A DNA stretch of 19,527 nt from Candidatus Moraniibacteriota bacterium (GCA_014729445.1 WJJX01000097.1:1-19527), one strand, 5' to 3'. Positions 8,676-14,909 are shown, counted from the first letter of the stretch. Notes: a model not told the origin generated them from the letters alone. Made by a program: numbers and translations.

Positions 8676-9938
8676 TTAAGGCAGAAATTCCTTGAAGAAT
8701 TTTTTTAATTTGCCGATAGAGCTTGAAAATGATTGGCCCATTTGGCCCATGCCCGGAATCGAGATAGAGGACAACCCTTTTTTGGTTTCGTTTTCCAAAG
8801 CCCACAGGACAAGTCCGGTAACGGTAGCGAAATCCTGATCGGTTGTTTTGTTGGCGATGCCTCCCAATTCCTGAATTTTGCCGACTTGAGTTGGAAGTTT
8901 GAGGGTTTTTTTACCCAGTTCTATTGTTCCATGGATTTTTGACGATCCGCCAATAATGACCGCGCCGGAAGGCAGCATTCCGTCTCTGTCCACGATTTTC
9001 AACTCCCGGTTGACCAGTTCGAAAATTTCCTCCATTCGGGCTTCGATTATTTCGGCGACGTGTTTTTTGGAAACTTTTGATTCTTCATTTTTGTCGAATT
9101 TATTTAAATCGATTTCCTCTTTTGGGGAAATCGCTTCAGGCAGACAGCTGCCGTATTTTAACTTTACCTCTTCGGCCACCTCTATTGAGGTCCTAAGTCC
9201 GATGGCGATGTCGTTGGTTATGTTGTTGCCGCCCACAGGTATAATAGCGACATGCAGCAGTTCACTTTCTTCATAAATGGCGATGCTGGTTGTTCCGCCT
9301 CCTATATTGATAAGAGCCACTCCCAGCTCTTTTTGTCTTTTGGATAAAGTGGCTATTTGATCGGCCAGAGGAGAGATCACCATGTCCTCGATAGCGATTC
9401 CGGCATTCTGAAGACATTTGCTTATGTTCTTTAAATAGGGGGAAGATCCCTCGATAATCAGGCAGTCTACTTCCAGTCTTACTCCGTTCATTCCGACCGG
9501 GTCTTTAATATCTTTTTGATTATCAAGACTGAACCGTCTGGGAATAACATGGACGATTTCTTTATTGTTGGGAACAGAAATGGCTTGGGCGGCGTTGATT
9601 ACTCTTGCGAGATCATCCGGGGATACTTCTCCATCTGCTCTGCCTATCGCAATCGCGCCTTTGCTTATTTGAGTCGAAACGTCGCTGCTGCCGATGCTTA
9701 TAAAGGCATTTTCGACCGGAACACCGGCCATTCTTTCCGCCTGTTCGACGGATTCGTTGATCGAATTTGCCACTTCCTCGATATCGATTACGATGCCTTT
9801 TCTCATACCAAAAGTATTAGCCTCGCCGATCCCGATTATTTGTGGCTTTTCATCTTCTGACAGGGGCTTTTGAGCTATTAGGGTCCTAATCTTGGAGGTC
9901 CCGACATCAATGCCTGTTATAATGTTTAATTTGGGCAT
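8676..9938 (-). CDS. ftsA: Cell division protein FtsA
   Basis: Actin-like ATPase that anchors FtsZ filaments to the membrane and recruits later division proteins. The nucleotide fold is visible as phosphate-1 (ITGIDVGTSKIRTL, 7-20), phosphate-2 (LINIGGGTTS, 209-218) and the adenosine motif (GAVIIGGSSKIHG, 325-337). The 1C subdomain typical of FtsA lies at about 85-165. The C-terminal 18 residues (403-420, ending GKLKKFFKEFLP) form an amphipathic membrane-targeting helix. The length of 420 is normal. No ftsQ precedes it: upstream is a tRNA gene, with a perfect 9-base inverted repeat just before the start. No Shine-Dalgarno site is present. ftsZ follows only after 315 bases, unlike the usual close spacing. 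Confidence 0.97.
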   Translation of the reverse strand: MPKLNIITGIDVGTSKIRTLIAQKPLSEDEKPQIIGIGEANTFGMRKGIVIDIEEVANSINESVEQAERMAGVPVENAFISIGSSDVSTQISKGAIAIGRADGEVSPDDLARVINAAQAISVPNNKEIVHVIPRRFSLDNQKDIKDPVGMNGVRLEVDCLIIEGSSPYLKNISKCLQNAGIAIEDMVISPLADQIATLSKRQKELGVALINIGGGTTSIAIYEESELLHVAIIPVGGNNITNDIAIGLRTSIEVAEEVKLKYGSCLPEAISPKEEIDLNKFDKNEESKVSKKHVAEIIEARMEEIFELVNRELKIVDRDGMLPSGAVIIGGSSKIHGTIELGKKTLKLPTQVGKIQELGGIANKTTDQDFATVTGLVLWALENETKKGLSSISIPGMGQMGQSFSSSIGKLKKFFKEFLP

Positions 9939-9955
9939 TATTTTTCTTTTTTATG

Positions 9956-9984
9956 GATAACAACAATTTAAGTTCGTTGTTATC
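9956..9984 (-). promoter_or_regulatory. Perfect inverted repeat directly upstream of ftsA
   Basis: GATAACAAC (9956-9964) and GTTGTTATC (9976-9984) are exact reverse complements separated by 11 bases, ending 17 bases before the ftsA start codon. In the ftsA transcript this would be a 9-pair stem without a following U-run, so it is not an intrinsic terminator. It could be a protein-binding operator or a leader hairpin affecting ftsA translation. Confidence 0.4.
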
Positions 9985-10042
9985 AAGGTTAACATAAGAT
10001 AAAAATTTTTAAAATGTTTGGGTTTTTTTAGGCTTTTGATAG

Positions 10043-10116
10043 TGGGCGACTCAGGACTTGAACCTGAGACCTCGTCATTATCAGTGACGCGCTCTAACCA
10101 ACTGAGCTAGTCGCCC
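10043..10116 (-). tRNA. tRNA-Ile (anticodon GAU)
   Basis: The minus strand folds into a complete cloverleaf. The acceptor GGGCGAC pairs with GTCGCCC, the D-arm is GCTC/GAGC with AGTTGGTTA, and the anticodon stem CGTCA/TGACG encloses the loop CTGATAA (anticodon GAT). The variable segment is AGGTC and the T-arm TCAGG/CCTGA with loop TTCAAGT. The discriminator base is A, and CCA is not encoded (the genome reads ACT), so a CCA-adding enzyme would be required. It lies between ybeY and ftsA on the same strand. Confidence 0.97.
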
Positions 10117-10127
10117 TCGATTCTTTT

Positions 10128-10156
10128 ATTGTATAAAAAAGAAAGATTTCAAGCAA
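10128..10156 (-). promoter_or_regulatory. Candidate tRNA-Ile promoter
   Basis: On the minus strand TTGCTT (10156-10151) is followed after 17 bases by TACAAT (10133-10128, 5 of 6). The predicted start, near 10121, is only about 5 bases before the mature tRNA 5' end. Since no clear ftsA promoter was found, read-through into ftsA is possible. Confidence 0.45.
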
Positions 10157-10178
10157 TTTTTCTTTTTTTTCAATAAAC

Positions 10179-10223
10179 GAACCTCTGCTTAGTAATTTTT
10201 TTAAAACAACCAGGCAGAGGTTC
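10179..10223 (-). other. Strong stem-loop downstream of ybeY
   Basis: GAACCTCTGC (10179-10188) and GCAGAGGTTC (10214-10223) are perfect 10-base reverse complements around a 25-base loop. On the minus strand the structure begins about 20 bases after the ybeY stop. What follows it is A-rich rather than U-rich, so it is not a classic intrinsic terminator. It may protect the ybeY mRNA 3' end or act as an atypical terminator before the tRNA gene. Confidence 0.5.
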
Positions 10224-10243
10224 ATTATTTTGGTTAATTATGT

Positions 10244-10717
10244 TTATAATTCTAAATAATTTGGATTATTAGTCAATAGTCTCTCGCCGAGGACAGCCTT
10301 TTGAATTTTTTGTTCGATGGCCTGCATTTTTTTTCTTTGCTCTTTGGTTTTGTGGTCATAACCGGCTAAATGAACTATTCCATGAATAAAGATTTTTTTT
10401 ATTGATTGATTCGGATCCTCCTCTTTTTTCGAATTTTTTTGAATATAATCCGGATTAATAAAAATTTCCCCGATCTTAGCTTCCGGATTTTTTTCCTGTT
10501 TGGACGAGTAGTTGAAAGTTAAAATATCCGTGGGTTTATTCAGTCCTCTGAATTTTCGATTTAAAGTTTTAATTTTTCGGTTGCCGGTAAAGATTAAATT
10601 GATATTGGGCGGGATTTTTAATTTTAATTTATCCACTGCAAAAACCAGAATTTTTTTTAAACCAGCAGGAGGATTGAATTTTTGGTTTTCAGAGAAAATG
10701 TGGAAATTTACGGGCAT
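10244..10717 (-). CDS. ybeY: Endoribonuclease YbeY (rRNA maturation factor)
   Basis: Metal-dependent single-strand RNase involved in 16S rRNA 3'-end maturation and ribosome quality control. The diagnostic zinc site IHGIVHLAGYDH (111-122) supplies His112, His116 and His122. The other family signature, LNRKFRGLNKPTDILTF (52-68), is also intact. The length of 157 is normal. It begins 8 bases after the yqeY stop, so the two are almost certainly co-transcribed; the downstream stem-loop marks the probable end of that unit. No Shine-Dalgarno site precedes the start. Confidence 0.97.
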   Translation of the reverse strand: MPVNFHIFSENQKFNPPAGLKKILVFAVDKLKLKIPPNINLIFTGNRKIKTLNRKFRGLNKPTDILTFNYSSKQEKNPEAKIGEIFINPDYIQKNSKKEEDPNQSIKKIFIHGIVHLAGYDHKTKEQRKKMQAIEQKIQKAVLGERLLTNNPNYLEL

Positions 10718-10725
10718 ATAAATCT

Positions 10726-11172
10726 CTAATTAAGGTTTTTTAGGACAATTTCTTTGACAAGAGCGCCATCAGCCCGCCCTTTGGTTTCCTGCATCGCTAA
10801 AGGCATAACCTTTCCGATGTCGGCTTTGCTTTGGGCTTTTGTCTGCTTGATGACAGCTTTAACAATTTTTTCGATTTCGGCTTCAGGCATTTCTTCGGGA
10901 AGGTATTTTTGGATGATCCTGATTTCTTTTTCTTCTTTTGTAATAAGGTCGTTTCGATTGGCTTTTTTAAATTGTTCAATAGAGTCCTTTCTTGATTTTA
11001 CTTGATCTTTTAAGATTTTTAGAACCTCCTTGTCCGTTAGCTCCTCTCCTTTTTCGATTTCTCGATTTTTGATTTCAGAACGGACCATCTTTAGGGCGGA
11101 AACAGCCTCTGTTTCCCTTTCTTTGAAGTATTTTTTAAAATCCTCGTCCAGTTTTTTTTGGAGTTTTGACAT
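10726..11172 (-). CDS. yqeY: GatB/YqeY domain protein
   Basis: Small helical protein related to the C-terminal domain of GatB, the tRNA-dependent amidotransferase subunit. Stand-alone YqeY probably binds tRNA or helps aminoacyl-tRNA handling, but its function is not established. Conserved stretches are LKMVRSEIKNREIE (27-40), IIQKYLPEEM (86-95), DIGKVM (118-123) and KGRADGALV (131-139). The full length of 148 is typical. It lies between rpsU and ybeY; pairing with rpsU is common in bacteria. The 182-base spacer before it (11173-11354) holds no credible gene or promoter, so transcription from rpsU is likely. Confidence 0.94.
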   Translation of the reverse strand: MSKLQKKLDEDFKKYFKERETEAVSALKMVRSEIKNREIEKGEELTDKEVLKILKDQVKSRKDSIEQFKKANRNDLITKEEKEIRIIQKYLPEEMPEAEIEKIVKAVIKQTKAQSKADIGKVMPLAMQETKGRADGALVKEIVLKNLN

Positions 11173-11354
11173 TTTATTGTTTTAAAATTTAAATATGAGT
11201 CCAAAATTTATAACAGACTAACTCGAAAAAGGGATTTTATACCTTAGGCATCCGCACACCGCCCGGGCGTTTAAGCTGGATTCTTTTTTTAGGATCGGTT
11301 TTGGAAAATTCCGGTTTTAAGATAGCTTTAAAGAGATTTCGAGAAAACCCCTTT

Positions 11355-11612
11355 TTAACTTTTACCGATTTTTCCGCTCATAAATTTATTTTTTTCATCT
11401 TCCAGGCGGCCGAGTTTGATCAGTCTCTTTTTTTCTTTGAGTAATTTTAGTCTATGCAAAGCTCTGAGTTTTCGGACTCGTTTGGTAGCCGGTTTCTGGT
11501 AGTATTTTTTCTTTCTGTCTCGTTTACCGATACCGCTACTTTGCCATCTTCTTGAAAATCTTCTCAAAAGATTATCCACCGGCTCGTTGCCCTTGTTTTT
11601 TACTTCAACCAT
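11355..11612 (-). CDS. rpsU: Small ribosomal subunit protein bS21
   Basis: bS21 sits on the 30S platform next to the anti-Shine-Dalgarno end of 16S rRNA. The 85-residue sequence shows the family pattern: GNEPVDNLLRRFSRRW near the N-terminus, SGIGKRDRKKKYYQKPATKR in the middle, and a highly basic helix. The C-terminal tail is longer than in the 70-residue enterobacterial protein. It has a long Shine-Dalgarno sequence, alone among the genes here, which suggests control through ribosome or bS21 abundance. A weak extended -10 (TGTGCTAAT on the minus strand, 11673-11665) could be its promoter. Confidence 0.95.
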   Translation of the reverse strand: MVEVKNKGNEPVDNLLRRFSRRWQSSGIGKRDRKKKYYQKPATKRVRKLRALHRLKLLKEKKRLIKLGRLEDEKNKFMSGKIGKS

Positions 11613-11622
11613 AATAATAAAT

Positions 11623-11632
11623 TCACCCCCTT
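11623..11632 (-). promoter_or_regulatory. Extended Shine-Dalgarno site of rpsU
   Basis: The minus strand reads AAGGGGGTGA, ending 10 bases before the rpsU ATG. It can pair over all ten positions with the canonical bacterial 16S tail (UCACCUCCUU), using one G-U pair. No other start in the window has a comparable site; the next best is AAGGA placed only 3 bases before rpmI. Confidence 0.8.
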
Positions 11633-11676
11633 AATAAGGCGTTTTAAGATTAATTAATAGTTAAATTAGCACAGGA

Positions 11677-11844
11677 TTAGAAAAAAGACAAGTCCGAGGC
11701 TTGAGGTATGAAGTTAAAATATTCAAATTGAATCGAAATCAACCATATTATTAAAATCAACAAGGAAATTAGAATCGTCACTGTGATTTGAATTTTTTGT
11801 TTTTCTTTTTTGGGCAGTTTTTGAAGATTTTTAATGATTTGCAT
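11677..11844 (-). CDS. Small single-helix membrane protein, 55 residues, unknown function
   Basis: I translated this frame directly from the minus strand: an ATG at 11844 and TAA at 11679-11677. The N-terminal 18 residues are basic and polar (MQIIKNLQKLPKKEKQK...). About residues 19-40 form a strongly hydrophobic helix (ITVTILISLLILIIWLISI). A short tail ends SDLSFF. The architecture suggests a positive-inside single-pass membrane protein. It starts 4 bases after the stop of the metallo-hydrolase gene, so translational coupling is likely and supports it being real. I do not recognise a family; a helper or anchor for the neighbouring hydrolase would be speculation. Confidence 0.68.
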   Translation of the reverse strand: MQIIKNLQKLPKKEKQKIQITVTILISLLILIIWLISIQFEYFNFIPQASDLSFF

Positions 11845-11848
11845 TGAA

Positions 11849-12508
11849 TTAGGGGTTTAATTCTATAATTTGATTCTCCTCCGGCAGATTGTTTGAACTT
11901 AGCTTTAGTTTGTCGGTTATTTCGCTGGGTTTTGAATTCATTGTCTGATAAAACTCGTCGACTTTTTTTATTCCTTCCAAATTGAGTTTTTCGGTTGCGT
12001 AATGCATTGGCACCACGATTCGCGGTTCAATTAACTCTATGATCTTTTTAGCCTTTTTAGGTCCGATGGTGTAATTTCCCCCAACCGGAATAAATAAAAC
12101 ATGCACGTCTCCTATTTGGTCTATTCGATCTTTTTTGGGTATGTGGCCCAGATCACCTAAATGACAAAGTCTGATTTTCTCCGATTCCAAAATATAGATT
12201 GTGTTTAGACCCCTTAGCTTTCCCTCCTGTTCGTCATGATAGGAAGCCAGGCCGATTACGGAGATGTTTTTGAAGGTATATTCGCCGGGGTTATTAATTA
12301 GAAAATAATCGCCGGTGAGATTTTTTAAATAATTATGGTCGTAATGATCATGGGAGACAATAACCATGTCGGCTTCTCCTTTAGGAGGCTTCAAGCCCAA
12401 ATCCCCGCCAAAAGGATCGAAGTAAATGGTGATTTTTTCTCCCAATTTTGCGCCGCTTGGTTTGGTTTCGACTTTAAAGCAGGAATGCCCGATGTGTTTT
12501 ATAAGCAT
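11849..12508 (-). CDS. Metallo-beta-lactamase-fold hydrolase (UlaG-like)
   Basis: Predicted cytoplasmic two-metal hydrolase of the UlaG-like branch (COG2220). The metal site is SHDHYDHN, with His53, His55, Asp57 and His58. Further candidate ligands are His116/Asp119 in CHLGDLGH and His169 in PMHY. The N-terminal LIKHIGHSCF and YFDPF are typical of this branch. At 219 residues it is a minimal catalytic domain without the RNA-binding additions of RNase J. Substrate is unknown: lactonase, phosphodiesterase and nuclease activities all occur in the superfamily, and nothing indicates beta-lactam resistance. It is the first gene of the minus-strand block and is followed after 4 bases by the small membrane protein. 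Confidence 0.9.
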   Translation of the reverse strand: MLIKHIGHSCFKVETKPSGAKLGEKITIYFDPFGGDLGLKPPKGEADMVIVSHDHYDHNYLKNLTGDYFLINNPGEYTFKNISVIGLASYHDEQEGKLRGLNTIYILESEKIRLCHLGDLGHIPKKDRIDQIGDVHVLFIPVGGNYTIGPKKAKKIIELIEPRIVVPMHYATEKLNLEGIKKVDEFYQTMNSKPSEITDKLKLSSNNLPEENQIIELNP

Positions 12509-12556
12509 GTTTTTTAAGGTTAATTTTATTTAGTTTAGATTAGTTCTTATCTTGAA

Positions 12557-12586
12557 AATATAACTTTTATTGACCCAAGTTGTAAA
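12557..12586 (-). promoter_or_regulatory. Promoter for the metallo-hydrolase gene
   Basis: On the minus strand TTTACA (12586-12581, 5 of 6) is followed after 18 bases by TATATT (12562-12557, 5 of 6). The predicted start near 12550 gives a leader of about 40 bases. It lies in the 350-base divergent spacer 12509-12858, which otherwise contains the two rightward promoters listed below and no gene that I can see. Confidence 0.5.
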
Positions 12587-12712
12587 GTTTGAAAATAAAA
12601 TTTTTCAACAAACGTATTAATTTTTGCAGTGAAAAGTCCCAATTATTAAAGTCAGGCGTATATTATTTTGGAGGAGCCGTTTTAGAGGATAATTCAGAGA
12701 GTTCGGTTTTGG

Positions 12713-12741
12713 TTGATAGCGGATCTAAAAAGTGCTATAAT
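12713..12741 (+). promoter_or_regulatory. Strong extended -10 promoter upstream of the two-repeat protein
   Basis: TTGATA (12713-12718) is followed after 17 bases by a perfect TATAAT (12736-12741), preceded by TGC, an extended -10 element. This is the best promoter match in the window. The leader would be about 110 bases. Confidence 0.7.
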
Positions 12742-12808
12742 TTTTAAAGATAGTGAAAACGGAAAAAATAAAAATCAATAAAAAATTGAATAAATTTTTC
12801 AAAAGGGG

Positions 12809-12836
12809 TTGATTTTTATCGATTTCTGTATAAAAT
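12809..12836 (+). promoter_or_regulatory. Possible second, proximal promoter of the two-repeat protein
   Basis: TTGATT (12809-12814) is followed after 16 bases by TAAAAT (12831-12836). Initiation near 12843 would leave a leader of only about 16 bases before the start codon, giving a nearly leaderless mRNA. Confidence 0.35.
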
Positions 12837-12858
12837 TAATTCATTTAAAAATAAAACA

Positions 12859-13752
12859 ATGACAGAAGATAAAAATATACCAAAAAAGGATAAAGAAAAA
12901 ATAGAATCCTTAAAAAGTATTATCGAAGAGGCTGAAAAGAGTTTGTTTTCGGCTAGAGCGATGCTGGCTCGCATAGAAACCAAATATGAGCCAAAGACTG
13001 CCGCTCAAAAGAGGACTTACGGAGCCAGTCCGGACGGTAAAATTATCGAAGGCGTTTTCGACGGTCAGCTGATGATTGGAAATGACGGAAAACAGTATCC
13101 GGTTCCGGCCAATTACGCCAGTAAGTCTCGACTGGTAGAAGGAGACATGCTTAAATTGACAATCACCGATGACGGAAATTTTATTTACAAGCAGATAGGT
13201 CCGGTTGACAGAAAAAGAGTTATCGGTCTGGTGGAACAGGATGAAGGGGGAAATTACCTTATTAATGCCGATGGAAAAAAATATAAGGTTTTGTTGGCCT
13301 TGGTAACTTATTATAAGGCTCAGCCCGGCGATGAAGTTACGGTTGTTCTTCCCAGAACCGGCGAACCTATTTGGTGTTCCATAGAAAATGTCACTAAAAA
13401 GGCTTTTGAAGTTGCCCAAATTTACGATGATGCCGAAAATCAAGATTATGAAAAAGAAACGGATCCTTTTTTAAAGAAGGGAGAAGAGCCTGATTTAAGT
13501 ATTGAAGATAATAAAAAAATGGAAGAAAAAGATGATTCCAATGTGGATAAAGTTCAGGAGGAATGGACTCCCGATTTGTCAAAGATCGAAAGAGAGGCTG
13601 AAGAAATAGAGAAAAACACCACGAAGATGGAGGAAAAACTAAAAGCTTCCGGCGAAAACGCGGTGGTGGAAAAAGATTTTCCAGATACTCCGGAGGAAGT
13701 TTTAAATAAACCAGCTAATAAAACAACTAAAACAACCAAAAAAGATGAGTAA
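12859..13752 (+). CDS. Two-repeat protein of unknown function with acidic tail
   Basis: I do not recognise this 297-residue protein. Residues 10-45 form a charged helix, likely a coiled coil. Residues about 62-116 and 121-178 look like two copies of one small beta-rich domain: each has a [ND]x-DGK-x-Y-x-V segment (IGNDGKQYPV at 73-82, INADGKKYKV at 135-144), then a turn with EGD or PGD (94-96, 156-158), then a strand with LKLTI or VTVVL. From 185 on it is acidic and probably disordered, with predicted helix at 240-262 and a Lys/Thr-rich end. There is no signal peptide or membrane helix, so it is probably cytoplasmic. A strong promoter precedes it and its last 8 bases overlap gtrA. The barrel-like repeats might bind nucleic acid or protein; this is a guess. 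Confidence 0.85.
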   Translation: MTEDKNIPKKDKEKIESLKSIIEEAEKSLFSARAMLARIETKYEPKTAAQKRTYGASPDGKIIEGVFDGQLMIGNDGKQYPVPANYASKSRLVEGDMLKLTITDDGNFIYKQIGPVDRKRVIGLVEQDEGGNYLINADGKKYKVLLALVTYYKAQPGDEVTVVLPRTGEPIWCSIENVTKKAFEVAQIYDDAENQDYEKETDPFLKKGEEPDLSIEDNKKMEEKDDSNVDKVQEEWTPDLSKIEREAEEIEKNTTKMEEKLKASGENAVVEKDFPDTPEEVLNKPANKTTKTTKKDE

Positions 13753-14239
13753 AAATAAATTTGTCAGCAAAGGGACAATCAAACAGTTCGCCAAGTTTGT
13801 AGTTACCGGTTTTATAAACACGGGAATTGATATGGGGATATTCTGGCTTTTAACTACCACTTTGGGGATAACGCAGGGTTTTTATATCGTCGTTTTTAAT
13901 TCCATAGGTTTCAGTCTGGCCACGGTAAACAGTTTTTTCTTAAACAAGTACTGGACTTTTGGAATTAAAAAGCAGAAAAACAGGGAAAAAGAAATAGTGG
14001 ATTTCGGCCAGTTTTTAACGGTTTCGATTATCGGGCTGGCTATTAACAGTTCGGTAGTGTTCTTCTTGACGACTCTTATTCCTCCTTTTTTCAACATCGA
14101 TTTTTTACAGGATTTCTTTACCAATTTGGGGGCATCGGGATATCGTGAATATTGGGCCATATTTTCCAAAGCTTGCGCTACGGGCGTTTCTCTTTTCTGG
14201 AACTTTATAGGTTATAAATTGTGGGTTTTTAAAAAATAG
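13745..14239 (+). CDS. GtrA-like four-helix membrane protein
   Basis: Proteins with the GtrA domain (PF04138) are thought to flip or help translocate polyprenyl-phosphate-linked sugars for cell-surface glycan synthesis. Four hydrophobic segments are visible at about 16-38, 43-64, 88-110 and 137-161. Family hallmarks are FVVTGFINTGID (18-29), NSFFLNKYWTF (62-72) and FWNFIGYKLWVF (151-162). The length of 164 is slightly longer than usual because of the loop at 111-136. Its ATG lies inside the last codons of the preceding gene (8-base overlap), and no Shine-Dalgarno site is present, so translation is probably coupled. A functional link with the glycosyltransferase at 3700-5478 is possible but not shown by the sequence. 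Confidence 0.9.
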   Translation: MSKNKFVSKGTIKQFAKFVVTGFINTGIDMGIFWLLTTTLGITQGFYIVVFNSIGFSLATVNSFFLNKYWTFGIKKQKNREKEIVDFGQFLTVSIIGLAINSSVVFFLTTLIPPFFNIDFLQDFFTNLGASGYREYWAIFSKACATGVSLFWNFIGYKLWVFKK

Positions 14240-14262
14240 ACTCAGAGATCCAGCTAAATATT

Positions 14263-14291
14263 TTGTTCTTTTAAAAATTATTGCTTATACT
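14263..14291 (+). promoter_or_regulatory. Candidate smpB promoter
   Basis: TTGTTC (14263-14268) is followed after 17 bases by TATACT (14286-14291, 5 of 6). Transcription from about 14298 would give a leader of about 87 bases that contains the structured region described next. Confidence 0.5.
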
Positions 14292-14298
14292 GTAAAGG

Positions 14299-14355
14299 CG
14301 GGAATTTAGACTGCCAATTTTGCGCTTTGGGCAGCTTGGCGGTAATAAAATCCCG
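14299..14355 (+). promoter_or_regulatory. Structured smpB leader with two mutually exclusive stems
   Basis: An outer stem CGGGA (14299-14303)/TCCCG (14351-14355) encloses two alternative inner stems: CTGCC (14311-14315) with GGCAG (14330-14334), or GCCAA (14313-14317) with TTGGC (14336-14340). Because both use the same GCC, only one can form. The stems are short, so this may be a switch, a processing site or chance. Confidence 0.35.
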
Positions 14356-14384
14356 ATTTTTAAGGATTTAAACGCTAAATAGTT

Positions 14385-14846
14385 ATGAAGGCCGTCATCA
14401 ATCGAAAAGCCAGATTCGAATATAAGCTCGGATCCGAGTATGAGGCGGGTATTGTTTTAATTGGAAGCGAGGTTAAATCCGTCAAAAACGGCAGAGCGGA
14501 TATTTCCAATGCCTATGTTTCCATTCGAAATGACGAGGTTTTTTTGATTAACGCCAACATTCCCAAGTATAAATATGCCTTTGGTCTCAAAGACTACGAT
14601 CCCTTAAAAGATAGAAAACTTTTGTTAAAAAAAAGAGAAATTTTTCATTTAAAGGGAAAAATTAAGGAAAAAGGCTTGACTTTGGTGCCTTTAAAGTTAT
14701 ATACTAAGCGAAATAGAATAAAAGTTTTGATTGCCGAGGCAAGAGGAAAAACCGAATTCGATAAAAGGGAGTCGATCAAGAAAAGGGAAAGCGAACGAAG
14801 AATGAGAAGTTATTTTAAACAAAAGCTGCAGGGGCGACAACTTTGA
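14385..14846 (+). CDS. smpB: SsrA-binding protein SmpB
   Basis: Binds tmRNA and brings it to stalled ribosomes, starting trans-translation. The oligonucleotide-binding barrel spans about 4-120, with the conserved NRKARFEYKL, YEAGIVLIGSEVKSVKNGRA (19-38) and KLYTKRNRIKVLIAEARGK segments. The basic C-terminal tail from 121 (FDKRESIKKRESERRMRS) would enter the empty mRNA channel as a helix. The length of 153 is normal. It is followed on the same strand, 103 bases later, by its RNA partner ssrA. No Shine-Dalgarno site precedes the start. Confidence 0.98.
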   Translation: MKAVINRKARFEYKLGSEYEAGIVLIGSEVKSVKNGRADISNAYVSIRNDEVFLINANIPKYKYAFGLKDYDPLKDRKLLLKKREIFHLKGKIKEKGLTLVPLKLYTKRNRIKVLIAEARGKTEFDKRESIKKRESERRMRSYFKQKLQGRQL

Positions 14847-14903
14847 TTTTTGAACTTAAATGGCCGGATTTTTATTTAAAAGAGGGCCTTGAGTTCAAAA
14901 TTC
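14845..14903 (+). other. Long stem-loop between smpB and ssrA
   Basis: GATTTTTGAACTT (14845-14857), which overlaps the smpB stop, and GAGTTCAAAATTC (14891-14903) pair at 11 Watson-Crick positions plus a terminal wobble, with one mismatch. A nested GGCC (14862-14865)/GGCC (14885-14888) stem lies inside. There is no U-run after it, so it is unlikely to be a standard terminator; an RNase processing site or mRNA 3' protection fits better. Confidence 0.45.
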
Positions 14904-14909
14904 AGAGGC

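Noticed and set aside
8733..9860. Plus-strand open frames opposite ftsA (for example 8899-9276 and 9516-9860)
   Set aside because: Antisense shadows of ftsA, without motifs or start signals of their own.
11260..11269. GC-rich palindrome CGCCCGGGCG in the rpsU-yqeY spacer
   Set aside because: It has no loop, no U-run and no second copy; it stands out against the AT-rich background but I cannot support a function.
11849..12508. Metallo-hydrolase as a beta-lactamase
   Set aside because: It is a UlaG-like minimal domain without a signal peptide; the fold alone does not imply beta-lactam hydrolysis.
12910..13739. Minus-strand frames opposite the two-repeat protein (12910-13443, 13394-13582, 13554-13739)
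   Set aside because: Mutually overlapping, low-complexity and antisense to a gene with a strong promoter and a coupled downstream gene.
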